A stretch of DNA of 64,000 bases from Lysobacterales bacterium (GCA_014338185.1 QUBV01000007.1:19258-83257), one strand, 5' to 3'; positions 1 to 8,574 are shown, counted from the stretch's first letter. Numbers and translations: made by a program. Notes: a model not told the origin generated them from the sequence alone.

Positions 1-1712
1 AGGAACTCGGCGGCGAATACCGAGTGGTTGCCGCGCCCGGCATCCAGCACCTCGCGGATATTGCCCGAACTCATCACCTTGCGGCTGGGGATGCGCGCAC
101 GCTGCTGCAGTGCCAGGGCACTGTCGCTGGCTTCGTCGGCGTCGGGGGCGCGCACGAACACACCCGAGTAGCAGGCGTCGGCCACCACCAGGATCTGGCG
201 TGCGCGCATCACGCCGATCTGGTCGGTCACGTCCGACGAGGAGATGTAGTTGGCCACCGAGTCCTTGTCGCCGTCGACCGGCACCCAGTAGCCCTGCAGG
301 TTTCCGGCATCCCAGCTGCCATGGCCGGAGTAGTAGACCAGCAGGTTGTCGTTCTCGGTGAGCGTGCTGCGCAGGTTCGCCAGCGCGCGGAAGATCTGTG
401 CGCGCGTGGCATCGAGCAGCACGGTGGTTTCAAAGCCGTAACGTTCACGCAGCACCGTGGCCACGTCCTCGGCGTCGTGATGGGGCGTGTCCAGCGGCGC
501 CCAGCTCCGGTAGCGCGCATTGCCGATGATGAGCGCGTGGTAGCGCACCGGCGCTTCCGGCACCGCCTGCACCTTGGGTGAGTGGGTGTCGCTCGCCAGC
601 AGCAACGGCAGCACGGCGCGCTGCCCGCGCACGTCGGTGGCGGCGATCTCGATCGGGGTCGCCTCGCCATCGAAAGGCACCTCCAGCGCATACTCGCCCT
701 GCGCATCGGCCGCGACCACGGAATCGCCGATGCGCACGTCCTGCAACGCGAGTTGCGAGCGCACGCGCACGCGCACGCGCTGGCTGGCGGCGCCACCACG
801 CACGCGTACTGCGATCAGGCCGCGCACGGTCGAGGCCGTGGGTTCGAGCAGATCGATCTGCGGCGCACCGGCAGCGGCCGACGTGCCGGAGGCGGCGGTG
901 CGCACGAATTGCCCGGTGCCCAGCGTGCGCTGTGCGGCCTGCTCGGCGCTGGCGCGTTCGCTGGCCGCGCCTTGCAGCGAACGGTCGGTGGCACGCAGGG
1001 ATTGTTCCAGCTGCGCCACGCGCTCGCGGTCGGCGGCAGCACGCGCGCGCTCGAGTTCGCGGCGCAGGCGTGTGGCTTCGGCCTGCAGCGCCTGCTGGCG
1101 GCGCGCGGCATCGCGTTGTTGCTGTTGCGCCCGGGCGTGACTGCGCTCCAGCTCCGCGCGCAGTGCCGCGATCTCATCCTCGCGCAGCTGGATGTCGCTG
1201 GCGTAGGCCAGCGGTGCTTCGATCTGCGCCGCCCGGCGGTACAGCTCCAGTGCCTGCGTCGGAGTACCCCCGGCCACGAGGCCGCGTTCGTACAGCGTTC
1301 CCAGCGCGGTCATCGCGGCTCGATGGCCCTGGTCGGCGGCACGGCGGTACCACTGCGCGGCCTTGGCGGGATCGGCAGCCCGACCCAGCCCCTTCTCGTA
1401 GATCTGCCCCACGTGGTACTGCGCCTGCGGGTCACCGTCCTCCGCCGGTGGCAGCCACACGCGCAGCGCGGTTTCGTAGTTGGCGCGGTCGGCGGCGGTG
1501 TAGTAGCCGCCGCGCAGCGCGCAATCGTCGGCGCTGGTGCGGATCGCGCGCGCGCGGCCGGTCGTGGCGTGTGCCGTGCCGATGTGCAGGATCACGCCGG
1601 GCAACTCGCAGTCGACGATCTCGAAGCTGTCGAGTCGGCCCGGGGCGATGGTTGCGCACGCGGCCAGCAGCACGGGCGCGAGCAGCAGCGGCAGGAGTCG
1701 AGGCAGTCTCAT
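1..1712 (-). CDS. Sel1-repeat / caspase-like (peptidase C14) lipoprotein, 3' end missing
   Basis: Open from the ATG at 1712 to the window edge, so the C-terminus is missing. The start gives a lipoprotein signal with lipobox LLAAC (Cys19). Two Sel1/TPR-like units follow at about residues 75-150 (GDPQAQYHVGQIYEKGLG, then a second copy), then an Arg/Glu/Ala-rich coiled coil (about 150-235), a beta-sandwich-like stretch, and a caspase-fold domain from about residue 390. Both catalytic elements are visible: His464 in YYSGHG and Cys514 in DACYSG. Bacterial caspase homologues (orthocaspase/metacaspase-like) are cysteine proteases that usually cut after basic residues; this one should sit in the envelope. 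It lies 8 bp beyond the autotransporter-like gene and is probably the last gene seen of the same operon. The domain reading is firm; the substrate is unknown. Confidence 0.85.
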   Translation of the reverse strand, partial: MRLPRLLPLLLAPVLLAACATIAPGRLDSFEIVDCELPGVILHIGTAHATTGRARAIRTSADDCALRGGYYTAADRANYETALRVWLPPAEDGDPQAQYHVGQIYEKGLGRAADPAKAAQWYRRAADQGHRAAMTALGTLYERGLVAGGTPTQALELYRRAAQIEAPLAYASDIQLREDEIAALRAELERSHARAQQQQRDAARRQQALQAEATRLRRELERARAAADRERVAQLEQSLRATDRSLQGAASERASAEQAAQRTLGTGQFVRTAASGTSAAAGAPQIDLLEPTASTVRGLIAVRVRGGAASQRVRVRVRSQLALQDVRIGDSVVAADAQGEYALEVPFDGEATPIEIAATDVRGQRAVLPLLLASDTHSPKVQAVPEAPVRYHALIIGNARYRSWAPLDTPHHDAEDVATVLRERYGFETTVLLDATRAQIFRALANLRSTLTENDNLLVYYSGHGSWDAGNLQGYWVPVDGDKDSVANYISSSDVTDQIGVMRARQILVVADACYSGVFVRAPDADEASDSALALQQRARIPSRKVMSSGNIREVLDAGRGNHSVFAAEF

Positions 1713-1720
1713 GGTCGGCC

Positions 1721-3796
1721 TCAGAACGGGATGCGCAGGCCGAGCATGAACGTGCGGCTGTCATAGTCGCTGCGCCCGATGTCGGTGTCCAGGCCAAGGA
1801 ACGCGGACAGCGGATGGGCCTGCACCGAGGTCATCCAGCTCAGCGAGAACCGCGCGATGCCGAAGTGGCGATCGACCTTGGCCAACTGCACCGGAACCGT
1901 CGGACCGGCGGCGAGCAGCCGCGCAAAGATCGCGTCATGGTGTTGGGCCTGCGAGGTGTATTCCACGGCCAGCGCGGGAATCCACACGCCGCTGCGGGTG
2001 CTGAACGCACGATCGATCGACGCGCCACCGGCCAGGGTCGAGCGGCGCAGCGAGGTGGCGCTGATCGACAGGGCATCGATGCAGTCGCCATGCTCCAGCA
2101 GCGGGTCCAGGTCGGCCTGCACGTACTGGTAGCGCAGGTAGGGCGTGAAGCGGATCGCACGACTGGCCAGCGAGTAGCCGGCCTCCAGCGACAGGGCGCG
2201 ATGGCTGCTGTCGGTGCTTGCGGTCAGCTGTTTGCCGCAGGCGGGCCGTCGCATGTCGAAGTCCTCGCCACCGATGTTGAGCGCTGCGCTCACATAGGCG
2301 CGTTCGGTTGGCAGGTACTGTGCATACAGCGAGCCGCTCAGGCCGCTCGCGTGCAGGCGCACGCCCGCGGCGGCATCGGTGTGCGCGCGCAGGCCGCCCA
2401 GGGCCGCACCCAGCACCAGGCTGGGCTTGACCCGCACATCCACGCCCACGGTCAGGCCACGTGTGGTGGCGTCGAACCCGTCGCGGCTGCCATCGCGTTG
2501 GCCCAGGTCGATGTTGCCGGCGGCGAACACCGATACGCGCGACGGGCTGGCGCCGCCCTCGTTTGCACCATCGCCACCCACGCTGCCCTTGTCGGTGCTC
2601 ACCGTCACGTCATTGCTGAAACGGCCGGCGCCACCGCTGCGTTGCGAGCGCAGGTGTTGGTTGATGTTGTCGAACTGGGTGCCCGGTGCGTCCAGTGCCT
2701 GTTGCACGATCGGGGTGAGGATCGCGGCGGCAGGCACGGCGATCGCGCCGTGGGTATTGCGCACCGGCACATGTACGCAGACCCCGGTGTTGCCGCGCAC
2801 GCAGGCCGTGAGCACGGCTGCGGTACCGGCCTCGGTCAGCTTCAGGTGGGCGGTGGCCGATCCGTCGTCGCCGACGCGGATGCTGGGTTCGATCGAACCT
2901 GCGTCGGCTGGTGCGAGGCTGAGGTCGACGGTGGCGCCGGCGATCGGCAGGTCCTGCGTGTCCACCACCGCATAAGTGATCGGGGTGCTCGTCGCCGGTG
3001 GCAGCACCAACACCGATTCGCCAGAAGCGAGCCGGATTGCGCCGGCGCGGTCATCGGGTCCGTGCAGGGTCAACTGCAGCGGCGCAGCCGCATTGCCCGA
3101 GCGCACCACCAGTTGCCGGTTGGAGCTGGTACAGCCAGGTACGAAGCGCAGCAGCGCGCGGCCGTTCGCATCGGTGGTGGACTGGTCGTGGTCGGGTGAG
3201 TCGGTGTCGGCGCAGTTGGCCTTTGGACGCGCCTTGTCGACCGTGGTGACGTTCCACGACAGCACCACGCCGGGCATGGGGTGGTCGAACTCATCGAGTG
3301 CGATGACGGGAATGGCAACTTCGGTGCCTGGGGTGAACTGAAGTGGCGGTGCATCAGGTGCCAGTACCGGCCGGATCTGTGGTGCCCGCACGTCGATCTG
3401 CACGGGTGGCGAATCGGCGGTGAAGCCCGGCGGTGCGAGCGGAATGCCCGCCCTGGCATGTGCGCGGATCATGTAGGTGCCGGGCGTCACGCCTCGCCAT
3501 ACGAATCGTCGCGCCGGCGTGCCGTCGCCGAAGCCCACCGACACATCGTCGACGAAGTACTCCACTGACAGCACGTAGTTCGAATACGTGCCCCACACCT
3601 CCGAAGTCAGATCGATATCGACGCTGTCATGCGCGTGGATCACCTCGCCATTGGCCGGGGTGACGATCTCGATCGCGAGTGTGGTCTGGGCATGTGCCGC
3701 GGACATCGCCGCCAGCGTCAGGCCCCACAGCAGCAAGCCTGACCACCATCGTTGCTGGCGACGTGTGCCGACGGAAGCGGATGGATGAGCAAGCAT
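1721..3796 (-). CDS. Secreted Ig-like protein with C-terminal autotransporter-type beta-barrel
   Basis: 691 residues with a cleavable signal ending near AAHA (about 36). The first 300 residues are Ig-like: one segment (about 150-240) resembles an invasin/intimin Big_1 domain (DANGRALLRF, LTLHGPDD), and a second similar unit follows (TEAGTAAVLTACV). A linker precedes about 275 residues of alternating strands that end in RTFMLGLRIPF, the terminal aromatic expected of an outer-membrane barrel read by the BAM machinery. This looks like an outer-membrane surface protein of autotransporter or inverse-autotransporter-like design. It starts about 100 bp after the OmpA-like gene, across a hairpin, and its stop is 8 bp before the caspase gene. 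The role is inferred from architecture only. Confidence 0.8.
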   Translation of the reverse strand: MLAHPSASVGTRRQQRWWSGLLLWGLTLAAMSAAHAQTTLAIEIVTPANGEVIHAHDSVDIDLTSEVWGTYSNYVLSVEYFVDDVSVGFGDGTPARRFVWRGVTPGTYMIRAHARAGIPLAPPGFTADSPPVQIDVRAPQIRPVLAPDAPPLQFTPGTEVAIPVIALDEFDHPMPGVVLSWNVTTVDKARPKANCADTDSPDHDQSTTDANGRALLRFVPGCTSSNRQLVVRSGNAAAPLQLTLHGPDDRAGAIRLASGESVLVLPPATSTPITYAVVDTQDLPIAGATVDLSLAPADAGSIEPSIRVGDDGSATAHLKLTEAGTAAVLTACVRGNTGVCVHVPVRNTHGAIAVPAAAILTPIVQQALDAPGTQFDNINQHLRSQRSGGAGRFSNDVTVSTDKGSVGGDGANEGGASPSRVSVFAAGNIDLGQRDGSRDGFDATTRGLTVGVDVRVKPSLVLGAALGGLRAHTDAAAGVRLHASGLSGSLYAQYLPTERAYVSAALNIGGEDFDMRRPACGKQLTASTDSSHRALSLEAGYSLASRAIRFTPYLRYQYVQADLDPLLEHGDCIDALSISATSLRRSTLAGGASIDRAFSTRSGVWIPALAVEYTSQAQHHDAIFARLLAAGPTVPVQLAKVDRHFGIARFSLSWMTSVQAHPLSAFLGLDTDIGRSDYDSRTFMLGLRIPF

Positions 3797-3850
3797 GGCG
3801 TGACCTCAGCGAGCGTTGGACTGGGACAGAAACGACATGTGCCACGGGAG

Positions 3851-3871
3851 GGGTTGCAGTCGATGCAACCC
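3851..3871 (-). terminator. Hairpin between the OmpA-like and autotransporter-like genes
   Basis: GGGTTGCA and TGCAACCC form a perfect 8-bp stem around a 5-nt loop, flanked by a further partial CGGGA/TCCCG pairing. There is no clear T-run, so it may attenuate or process the transcript rather than end it. Confidence 0.4.
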
Positions 3872-3903
3872 ATCCCGCGGCACGCTTGGGTGACGTAGAC
3901 CCA

Positions 3904-4488
3904 TCAACCGATACGGAACTGCACCCGGCGGTTGCGAGGGTCGTAGGGACCCGTGCCGTCGAGAGGCACGCGCTGGCCCAAGCCGTGCGTCTGCAGCCGC
4001 GATGCGGCGATGCCGTGGTGCTGTTCGAGATAGACCTTGACCGCTTCGGCGCGACGCAGCGACAGCACGTCGTTGAAGGCGGGCGTACCGGTGGCGTCGG
4101 TATGGCCGTCGATCACGATCGTGGCCGCCGGATCCAGCAGCTTGAGGCCTTCGGCGATCGCATCCAACTGCGCGCAGGCATGTGGCCGCAGTGCCGCAGA
4201 GCCGAGCGCGAAGCCGATCGCCACATCGAGCGTGCCACCGCTGCCGCCCTCGCTGCTGCTGTCACCGCTGGCGGCGGGTGCTGCCGCTGCGGTCGCGGGG
4301 GGGCTGGTTTCGTCGAGCGCGATGCCACGCTTGCGCAGGTGTGGTTTGAATTGGTCGCCCGCCAGCGCACGGGCCACGTCGATCGGGCGCGGGATCTCGT
4401 TCTCGCCGACATACCCGGCGGCGTTGGCCGGGCCCAACGATGCGAGCAGCACGAGCACGGCCAGCGATGATGCGATACGGATGTTCAT
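3904..4488 (-). CDS. OmpA-family outer-membrane protein
   Basis: 194 residues. A signal peptide (to about 23, GPANA) is followed by about 50 low-complexity residues (TSPPATAAAAPAAS, then a Gly/Ser run) and a C-terminal OmpA peptidoglycan-binding domain from about 88. The typical features are present: FALGSAALRPHA, IDGHTDATGTPAFNDVLSLRRA, and the closing RNRRVQFRIG. Proteins of this family anchor an outer-membrane or secretion machine to diaminopimelate in the cell wall. It follows the anti-sigma gene by about 70 bp in the same direction, so it is a plausible structural component of the surface system. Confidence 0.88.
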   Translation of the reverse strand: MNIRIASSLAVLVLLASLGPANAAGYVGENEIPRPIDVARALAGDQFKPHLRKRGIALDETSPPATAAAAPAASGDSSSEGGSGGTLDVAIGFALGSAALRPHACAQLDAIAEGLKLLDPAATIVIDGHTDATGTPAFNDVLSLRRAEAVKVYLEQHHGIAASRLQTHGLGQRVPLDGTGPYDPRNRRVQFRIG

Positions 4489-4557
4489 GGCACTCTCCAG
4501 GGCTGGTTCGGGTATGCAATGGATCGGAAGTCGGCGTCGCCAGGTTCAATGCATCGT

Positions 4558-5223
4558 TCAGCGCGGCTTGGGCAGCACGTCGACACCGGCGACGTCGCGC
4601 ACCGCGGACTTGCGGCGCAGTGCGTCGGTTGCTGCAATCACGCGCTGCATCGGCACTGCCAAGTAGTACTCGCCGCCCTCACCCGGCCCGCCGACGATCC
4701 AGCCATCCTGCTCGGCAATGAGGAGCCGGATCTCGCCTTCGGTGGTGCTGGGGTGGAAAACGACACGCAACAATGCGGAGTTGGCGGGCAGTGGTGTGGG
4801 TGCGGGAACGCTGCGTGTCGGCTCGGCACCGCGCATGGTGGGCGCCAACGCCGGTCGATCGAGATGGTGCAGCCCCGCCTGCACCACGATCACCAGCAGC
4901 GCACATGCCAGTGCGGGGCGCAGCCAGCGCTCGCCACCGCCCAGCCAACGCCCGAGGTGCTCGCGCAGGCCGCGGCGCTCGCTGTGCGGCGGTGCCTGTT
5001 CGCGTGTCTCGCGCCGGATGCGCTCCAGCGTGCGCGCCAGTCCGATGTCCTCGGACGCGGTATGGTGTTGGCGCTGGCTGGCCGCGAGTTGTTCCCAGAA
5101 TGCGAGCTCGTTACGCAAGGCCGGGTCGCTGCGCAGCTGGCGCGCGATGCTCGCGCGCCCGGTATCGGACAGGGTGCCGTTGACATACCACGGCAGTGAC
5201 AGTGCGACGGGATCATCATGCAT
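4558..5223 (-). CDS. Membrane anti-sigma factor
   Basis: 221 residues. The N-terminal part (PWYVNGTLSD) resembles the helical sigma-binding region of anti-sigma factors but lacks the Cys/His zinc pair of ZAS proteins. One membrane helix lies at about 99-118 (LACALLVIVVQAGLHHL), and the periplasmic domain ends in a region rich in Ile/Val (EIRLLIAEQDGWIVGGPGEGGEYYLAVP). It overlaps the end of the ECF sigma gene by 8 bp, the usual arrangement for a sigma/anti-sigma pair. It probably sequesters that sigma factor until an envelope signal is received. Confidence 0.8.
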   Translation of the reverse strand: MHDDPVALSLPWYVNGTLSDTGRASIARQLRSDPALRNELAFWEQLAASQRQHHTASEDIGLARTLERIRRETREQAPPHSERRGLREHLGRWLGGGERWLRPALACALLVIVVQAGLHHLDRPALAPTMRGAEPTRSVPAPTPLPANSALLRVVFHPSTTEGEIRLLIAEQDGWIVGGPGEGGEYYLAVPMQRVIAATDALRRKSAVRDVAGVDVLPKPR

Positions 5224-5848
5224 GGCTCGGGGTCCTGTGGCGGAACTGCCCTTCGCTCACCAGCAACAAGCGCAAGCAGTTCTGGATGTTCTTGCGGGCA
5301 TGGAACAGGCGGGTCTTGACGGTGTTTTCGGGACAGCCCTGGAGGCGGGCGACATCGGCCAGCGGGGCACCTTCGTAGAACACCAAGTGCAGGCACTCGC
5401 GATGCACATCGGACAACTTGTCCATGCAGTTGCGCACCCCGCGTTCGCGTTGGTCGGTGGCGATGCGTTCGTAGGCCGAGGTGTCATCGTCGGGCAGGCT
5501 GTCATCGAGTGCGGCCGAATGGGTGTCGAGCAGGCGTGAGGGCGAGCGCAGCCGATCGATCGCGCGGTGGCGGGCGATGGCGAGGATCCAGGTAGACAGC
5601 CGTGACAGGCCATTGAAGCGTTGCGGATGCTTCCACACCTCGTACATCGTGTCGGACACGATCTCCTCGGCCTGTTCCGCATCGCCCAGCAGGCGCATTG
5701 CATAGGCATGGATGCGCCGCCCCATGGCCCGGTGCAGCGCCACGAAGGCGGTCTGGTCGCCGGCGGCTATGCGTTCCAACAGGAACCGTTCGGCGTCGTC
5801 CGCGGAGGCGCTGCTGGTGGTCTCGTGCCTGGGCGCGCTGTGATCCAT
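5216..5848 (-). CDS. ECF-family RNA polymerase sigma factor
   Basis: 210 residues from ATG 5848 (MDHSAPRHETTSS); an upstream in-frame extension to 5962 exists but overlaps the preceding gene and has no family-like sequence. Region 2 is clear (GDQTAFVALHRAMG, AEEIVSDTMYEVWKHP, STWILAIARHRAIDRLR), and region 4 holds a helix-turn-helix (ADVARLQGCPENTVKTRLFHARK). It directs RNA polymerase to a small regulon; with the anti-sigma gene next to it, autoregulation of this cluster is likely. No strong ribosome-binding site is seen upstream of the chosen start. Confidence 0.92.
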   Translation of the reverse strand: MDHSAPRHETTSSASADDAERFLLERIAAGDQTAFVALHRAMGRRIHAYAMRLLGDAEQAEEIVSDTMYEVWKHPQRFNGLSRLSTWILAIARHRAIDRLRSPSRLLDTHSAALDDSLPDDDTSAYERIATDQRERGVRNCMDKLSDVHRECLHLVFYEGAPLADVARLQGCPENTVKTRLFHARKNIQNCLRLLLVSEGQFRHRTPSHA

Positions 5849-5870
5849 GTCGTTTACCCGAACGTACCGA

Positions 5871-6197
5871 TCAATCGATGAGGCAGGTGGAGTTGCCAAG
5901 GTCGTAGAGCCGCATCGCGCCGCCTTCACCGATGGCCAGGCGCACCGCACCGTCGGCCTCACCGGGAATACGATCGATGCGCCGCTCGATGATCAGCCGA
6001 CCCTTCTGCCAGCAGCGCAGCACGTGTGTCTTGGCCGGTGCGGTCCGCATGGCGTTCTCGTCGAGTGCATCGATCTCGCCCAGGCCACGTGGCGCACTCG
6101 CGGCTGGTATCGGATCGACGCCGGCATGGACGTGCCCGCCGACCAGCAGCGCCAGAGCGACGGCACAGGAGGCTGGTGATGGCAGCTGGATCGTCAT
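5871..6197 (-). CDS. Small secreted protein, function unknown
   Basis: 108 residues with a signal peptide (LALLVGGHVHA, cut near 26) and a compact mature part with two cysteines (LRCWQKGR and NSTCLID) that could pair. It ends 22 bp before the sigma-factor start and begins 3 bp after the stop of the lipoprotein gene 6201-7748, so it belongs to the same transcript. I do not recognise the family. The position beside a CsgG-like gene suggests a periplasmic accessory or minor fibre component, but the sequence does not show this. Confidence 0.65.
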   Translation of the reverse strand: MTIQLPSPASCAVALALLVGGHVHAGVDPIPAASAPRGLGEIDALDENAMRTAPAKTHVLRCWQKGRLIIERRIDRIPGEADGAVRLAIGEGGAMRLYDLGNSTCLID

Positions 6198-6200
6198 GGA

Positions 6201-7748
6201 TCAGCCTCCGTAGGGTTGTGCACTGAAGCCGGTACCCGCGCCCGAGAATCGAATGGCGGCTGTGGCGTAGCCGGGTGCGAGCTCGGCGAACACGCCGCGC
6301 AGTGCGGCAAGGTCCCTGATCTTGCTCAGTGGGGCGAGATCGCCGCCGGGTAGCGCATTGCCGAGCGTGTTGTCGATGCTGCTGGCCGTGGCGAAGCATT
6401 GCAGCACCTGTGCCGTCGCGGCGGTGGTGATCCTGAAGCCGCGTGGCAGTTCGATAGGTTGCGTGCCGCCCATGCGTGACTGTGACTGCCAGCGATTGGG
6501 GAAGACCCGTGCGATGCCGCCGTTCTCGTCCTGCAGGAAGCAGTACACATGAGATTCACCGCTGGCCTGGATGCGGAAGCGCACCGAAGCTGCTGCGGTC
6601 GGACCCGGCGCGAATGCGGTGATGTTCAGTTGTGGCTGATTTGCCGTCGCCTCGATCTTGGCCATGACCTGTTGTGGGTCGGCGTCGAAGTGCGCGCGCA
6701 GCAGGGCCAGCGAGAACTCTCCCGTCCACGGCACGCCCAGCAGTTCGCAGTAACGGCGCAGCGCGGCTTTGAACGCCGCGGGCGTGGTGGGTTTGCCGTC
6801 GTCAGGCAACAGGCCGATCGCGACGAGGTGGCGGATGTAGAACGCGAGCTTTTCGGCCCCGCTCATGCCGTCCTGCCAGTCCTCGATCTCGGCGGCCACA
6901 TCGGCTTGCGTCGAATCCACCCCGAGGCACTTCCAGTACGGAACCTTGGTGAGCTTGCCGATCAACTCGATGGCTGACAGTTCGACCAGGTTGCGCACCG
7001 CCACGGTCTTGCCGTCGGACTTGGAAAAGCTCGTCATGTAGTTGACGCCGAGCTTGGAGAATGCCGCTTCGCCGTCGATGCCGTCGCCTTCCTGCAGGAT
7101 GGCGGCGCTGTTGCGCGAGTTGACCCCGGGTACGATGGTGAAGTCGCTCGCGCGCACCACGGTGAGATCCAGCGCCAGCATGTTGATCGAGGTGCTGCGC
7201 GACGCGCCTACGCCAAGGAAGTCCTTGCTCGCTATCCCGAGCGTAAGGCCCGCGTCGGCGGTCTTCTTGGCCAGGCTGTCATCGAACTGGGTGATCGAGC
7301 CGCGAATCGTGTAGGTGGGGATCAGGTCGGCCTGGAACGCGCTCAGCGAGTTCGCCTGCAGCATGTAGGTGCTGAGATTCTTCACGTCGTCGCCAAAGGC
7401 CATGGTGCGGATCGCATGGCTGCGGCGTGTCATCTGTGACATCGCCGAGATGAACATCTCGGTGGTGCCCGCTGGCACCTTGCCGGTCTTGTCGTTGAGA
7501 TCCTCGACCAGCACCGAGGCGGCGGCGCCGTAGGTCTCGAGCAACTCGTCCATGCAGCGCAGCGGCTTGTCGAAGTCGGTGACCACGCGCTTGACCGGCA
7601 GCATCGTGCCCTGACGGCGTGCCTCGTACTCCTTGAGCACCGGCGTGCGCGTGTCCGACAGCGTCTTGCAGCCGCCCAGTCCGCCCAGCAGTGTCAGCAC
7701 GAGCGAAGCGGCGAGGATGCGCGATGCCTGGGCGGTCAGCGATTGCAT
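6201..7748 (-). CDS. CsgG-like / DUF4384 outer-membrane lipoprotein
   Basis: 515 residues with a lipoprotein signal (lipobox LGGC, Cys27). Residues about 50-300 resemble CsgG/HfaB-type secretion-channel proteins: an early conserved block (VLVEDLNDKTGKVP), IPTYTIRGSITQFDDS, and a long beta segment (LALDLTVVRASDFTIVPGV) ending at a helix with ELIGKLTKVPYW. The C-terminal part (about 390-480) reads as a DUF4384 domain (SHVYCFLQDENGGIARVFPNRW). CsgG forms the outer-membrane pore for curli, and HfaB its counterpart for the holdfast anchor. Here it lies just downstream of a repeat protein and a small secreted protein, the order expected for a dedicated exporter. It overlaps the preceding gene by 13 bp. 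The CsgG assignment is moderate; DUF4384 is stronger. Confidence 0.72.
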   Translation of the reverse strand: MQSLTAQASRILAASLVLTLLGGLGGCKTLSDTRTPVLKEYEARRQGTMLPVKRVVTDFDKPLRCMDELLETYGAAASVLVEDLNDKTGKVPAGTTEMFISAMSQMTRRSHAIRTMAFGDDVKNLSTYMLQANSLSAFQADLIPTYTIRGSITQFDDSLAKKTADAGLTLGIASKDFLGVGASRSTSINMLALDLTVVRASDFTIVPGVNSRNSAAILQEGDGIDGEAAFSKLGVNYMTSFSKSDGKTVAVRNLVELSAIELIGKLTKVPYWKCLGVDSTQADVAAEIEDWQDGMSGAEKLAFYIRHLVAIGLLPDDGKPTTPAAFKAALRRYCELLGVPWTGEFSLALLRAHFDADPQQVMAKIEATANQPQLNITAFAPGPTAAASVRFRIQASGESHVYCFLQDENGGIARVFPNRWQSQSRMGGTQPIELPRGFRITTAATAQVLQCFATASSIDNTLGNALPGGDLAPLSKIRDLAALRGVFAELAPGYATAAIRFSGAGTGFSAQPYGG

Positions 7749-8044
7749 AGCTGGACGATATTGCCGGTCACCACCGTGACGACGCGGCGCGGTGTCGCGC
7801 CGGTGCGCGACGGTGTGGGTTGCGAGGCGACATTCATGTCGCAGCCATCGCCGGTCTGGCCATCCGTCGCCGCGGCGCCATGGCGGCGGTCGCGCCGGTT
7901 GTCCTGGTAACGGTGGATCTTGGACAGCTCCTTCACCACGCTGGCGCGCGTACCCTCGTCCAGATCCTTGAGGCTCGTGGCAATGCTGCCTGCGGATACG
8001 GTGCTGCTGGCGAGCATGAGCAGGATCAGCGTGAAAGTTTTCAT
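7736..8044 (-). CDS. Small secreted protein, possible minor fibre or chaperone subunit
   Basis: 102 residues: a signal peptide ending near SAG (about 19), a basic stretch (QDNRRDRRHG), then a C-terminal segment with two cysteines (GDGCDMNVAS and VVTGNIVQLCNR). The last 35 residues look like a short beta-pair that could be disulfide-linked. It starts about 57 bp after the repeat protein and overlaps the CsgG-like lipoprotein by 13 bp, suggesting translational coupling. Holdfast and curli clusters place small accessory proteins (HfaA, CsgE/F) in this position, but I cannot claim homology. Confidence 0.7.
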   Translation of the reverse strand: MKTFTLILLMLASSTVSAGSIATSLKDLDEGTRASVVKELSKIHRYQDNRRDRRHGAAATDGQTGDGCDMNVASQPTPSRTGATPRRVVTVVTGNIVQLCNR

Positions 8045-8100
8045 GGGCGCGTCTCCGTTGGTGGAGCGGCGGCGGAGCAGGCTCCGCCGCCGTCGGGGCG

Positions 8101-8574
8101 TTACTCGGCGTTGCCGACCTTGAGGTTCTGGGTGGACTTGGAGCCCATCACTGCGGCGTTGGTGACGATGATGTTCTTGGTGGTCAGCGTGGCCTCGCCG
8201 CCGTTGGCGGCATTGCCGAGCTTGACGTTCTGCTTGGCGGTCGAGCCCATCACCGCGGCGTTGGTCTGGATCAGGTTGTCGAACTTCACGGTGGCCTTGC
8301 CGCCATCGCTGGCATTGCCGACCTGGGTGCTCTGCTCGGCCTTGGAGCCCATGACAGCCGCGTTGGTGACGATGACGTTCTTGCCGTTGACCGACGAGGT
8401 GCTGCCGTTCTTGGCGTTGCCGATGTCGATGTTCTGCTTGGCGGTCGAGCCCATCACCGCGGCGTTGGTGGTGATGACGTTGTCGATCTTGACGTCGGAC
8501 TTGCTCTTCTGGGCATGGGCGGCCGGGGCGAACGCGAACGCGAGCAGCAGGGCGGAGGCGAGCTTGGCATTCAT
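8101..8574 (-). CDS. Secreted four-repeat amyloid-like fibre protein
   Basis: 157 residues starting at ATG 8574 behind a good AAGGAG site. A signal peptide (to about 22, AAHAQ) is followed by almost nothing but four copies of a 34-residue repeat. The shared pattern is V-x3-N-h-I-x-T-NAAVMGS-x-x-x-Q-N/S-x3-GNA, with the invariant core TNAAVMGS at residues 36, 70, 104 and 138. Regularly spaced Asn, Gln and Gly with alternating hydrophobics is the hallmark of beta-solenoid and curli-type amyloid subunits, although the consensus differs from CsgA. No cysteines. It is the first gene of the minus-strand cluster that contains a CsgG-like lipoprotein, so it is the likely exported fibre subunit. Function is inferred. 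Confidence 0.85.
   Translation of the reverse strand: MNAKLASALLLAFAFAPAAHAQKSKSDVKIDNVITTNAAVMGSTAKQNIDIGNAKNGSTSSVNGKNVIVTNAAVMGSKAEQSTQVGNASDGGKATVKFDNLIQTNAAVMGSTAKQNVKLGNAANGGEATLTTKNIIVTNAAVMGSKSTQNLKVGNAE
8104..8499 (-). repeat. Four tandem 102-bp coding repeats
   Basis: Four head-to-tail units with an exact 34-codon period inside the fibre-like gene. The conserved Asn that opens each core falls at residues 32, 66, 100 and 134. The last unit lacks the Gly-Gly tail and ends the protein at GNAE. Confidence 0.9.
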
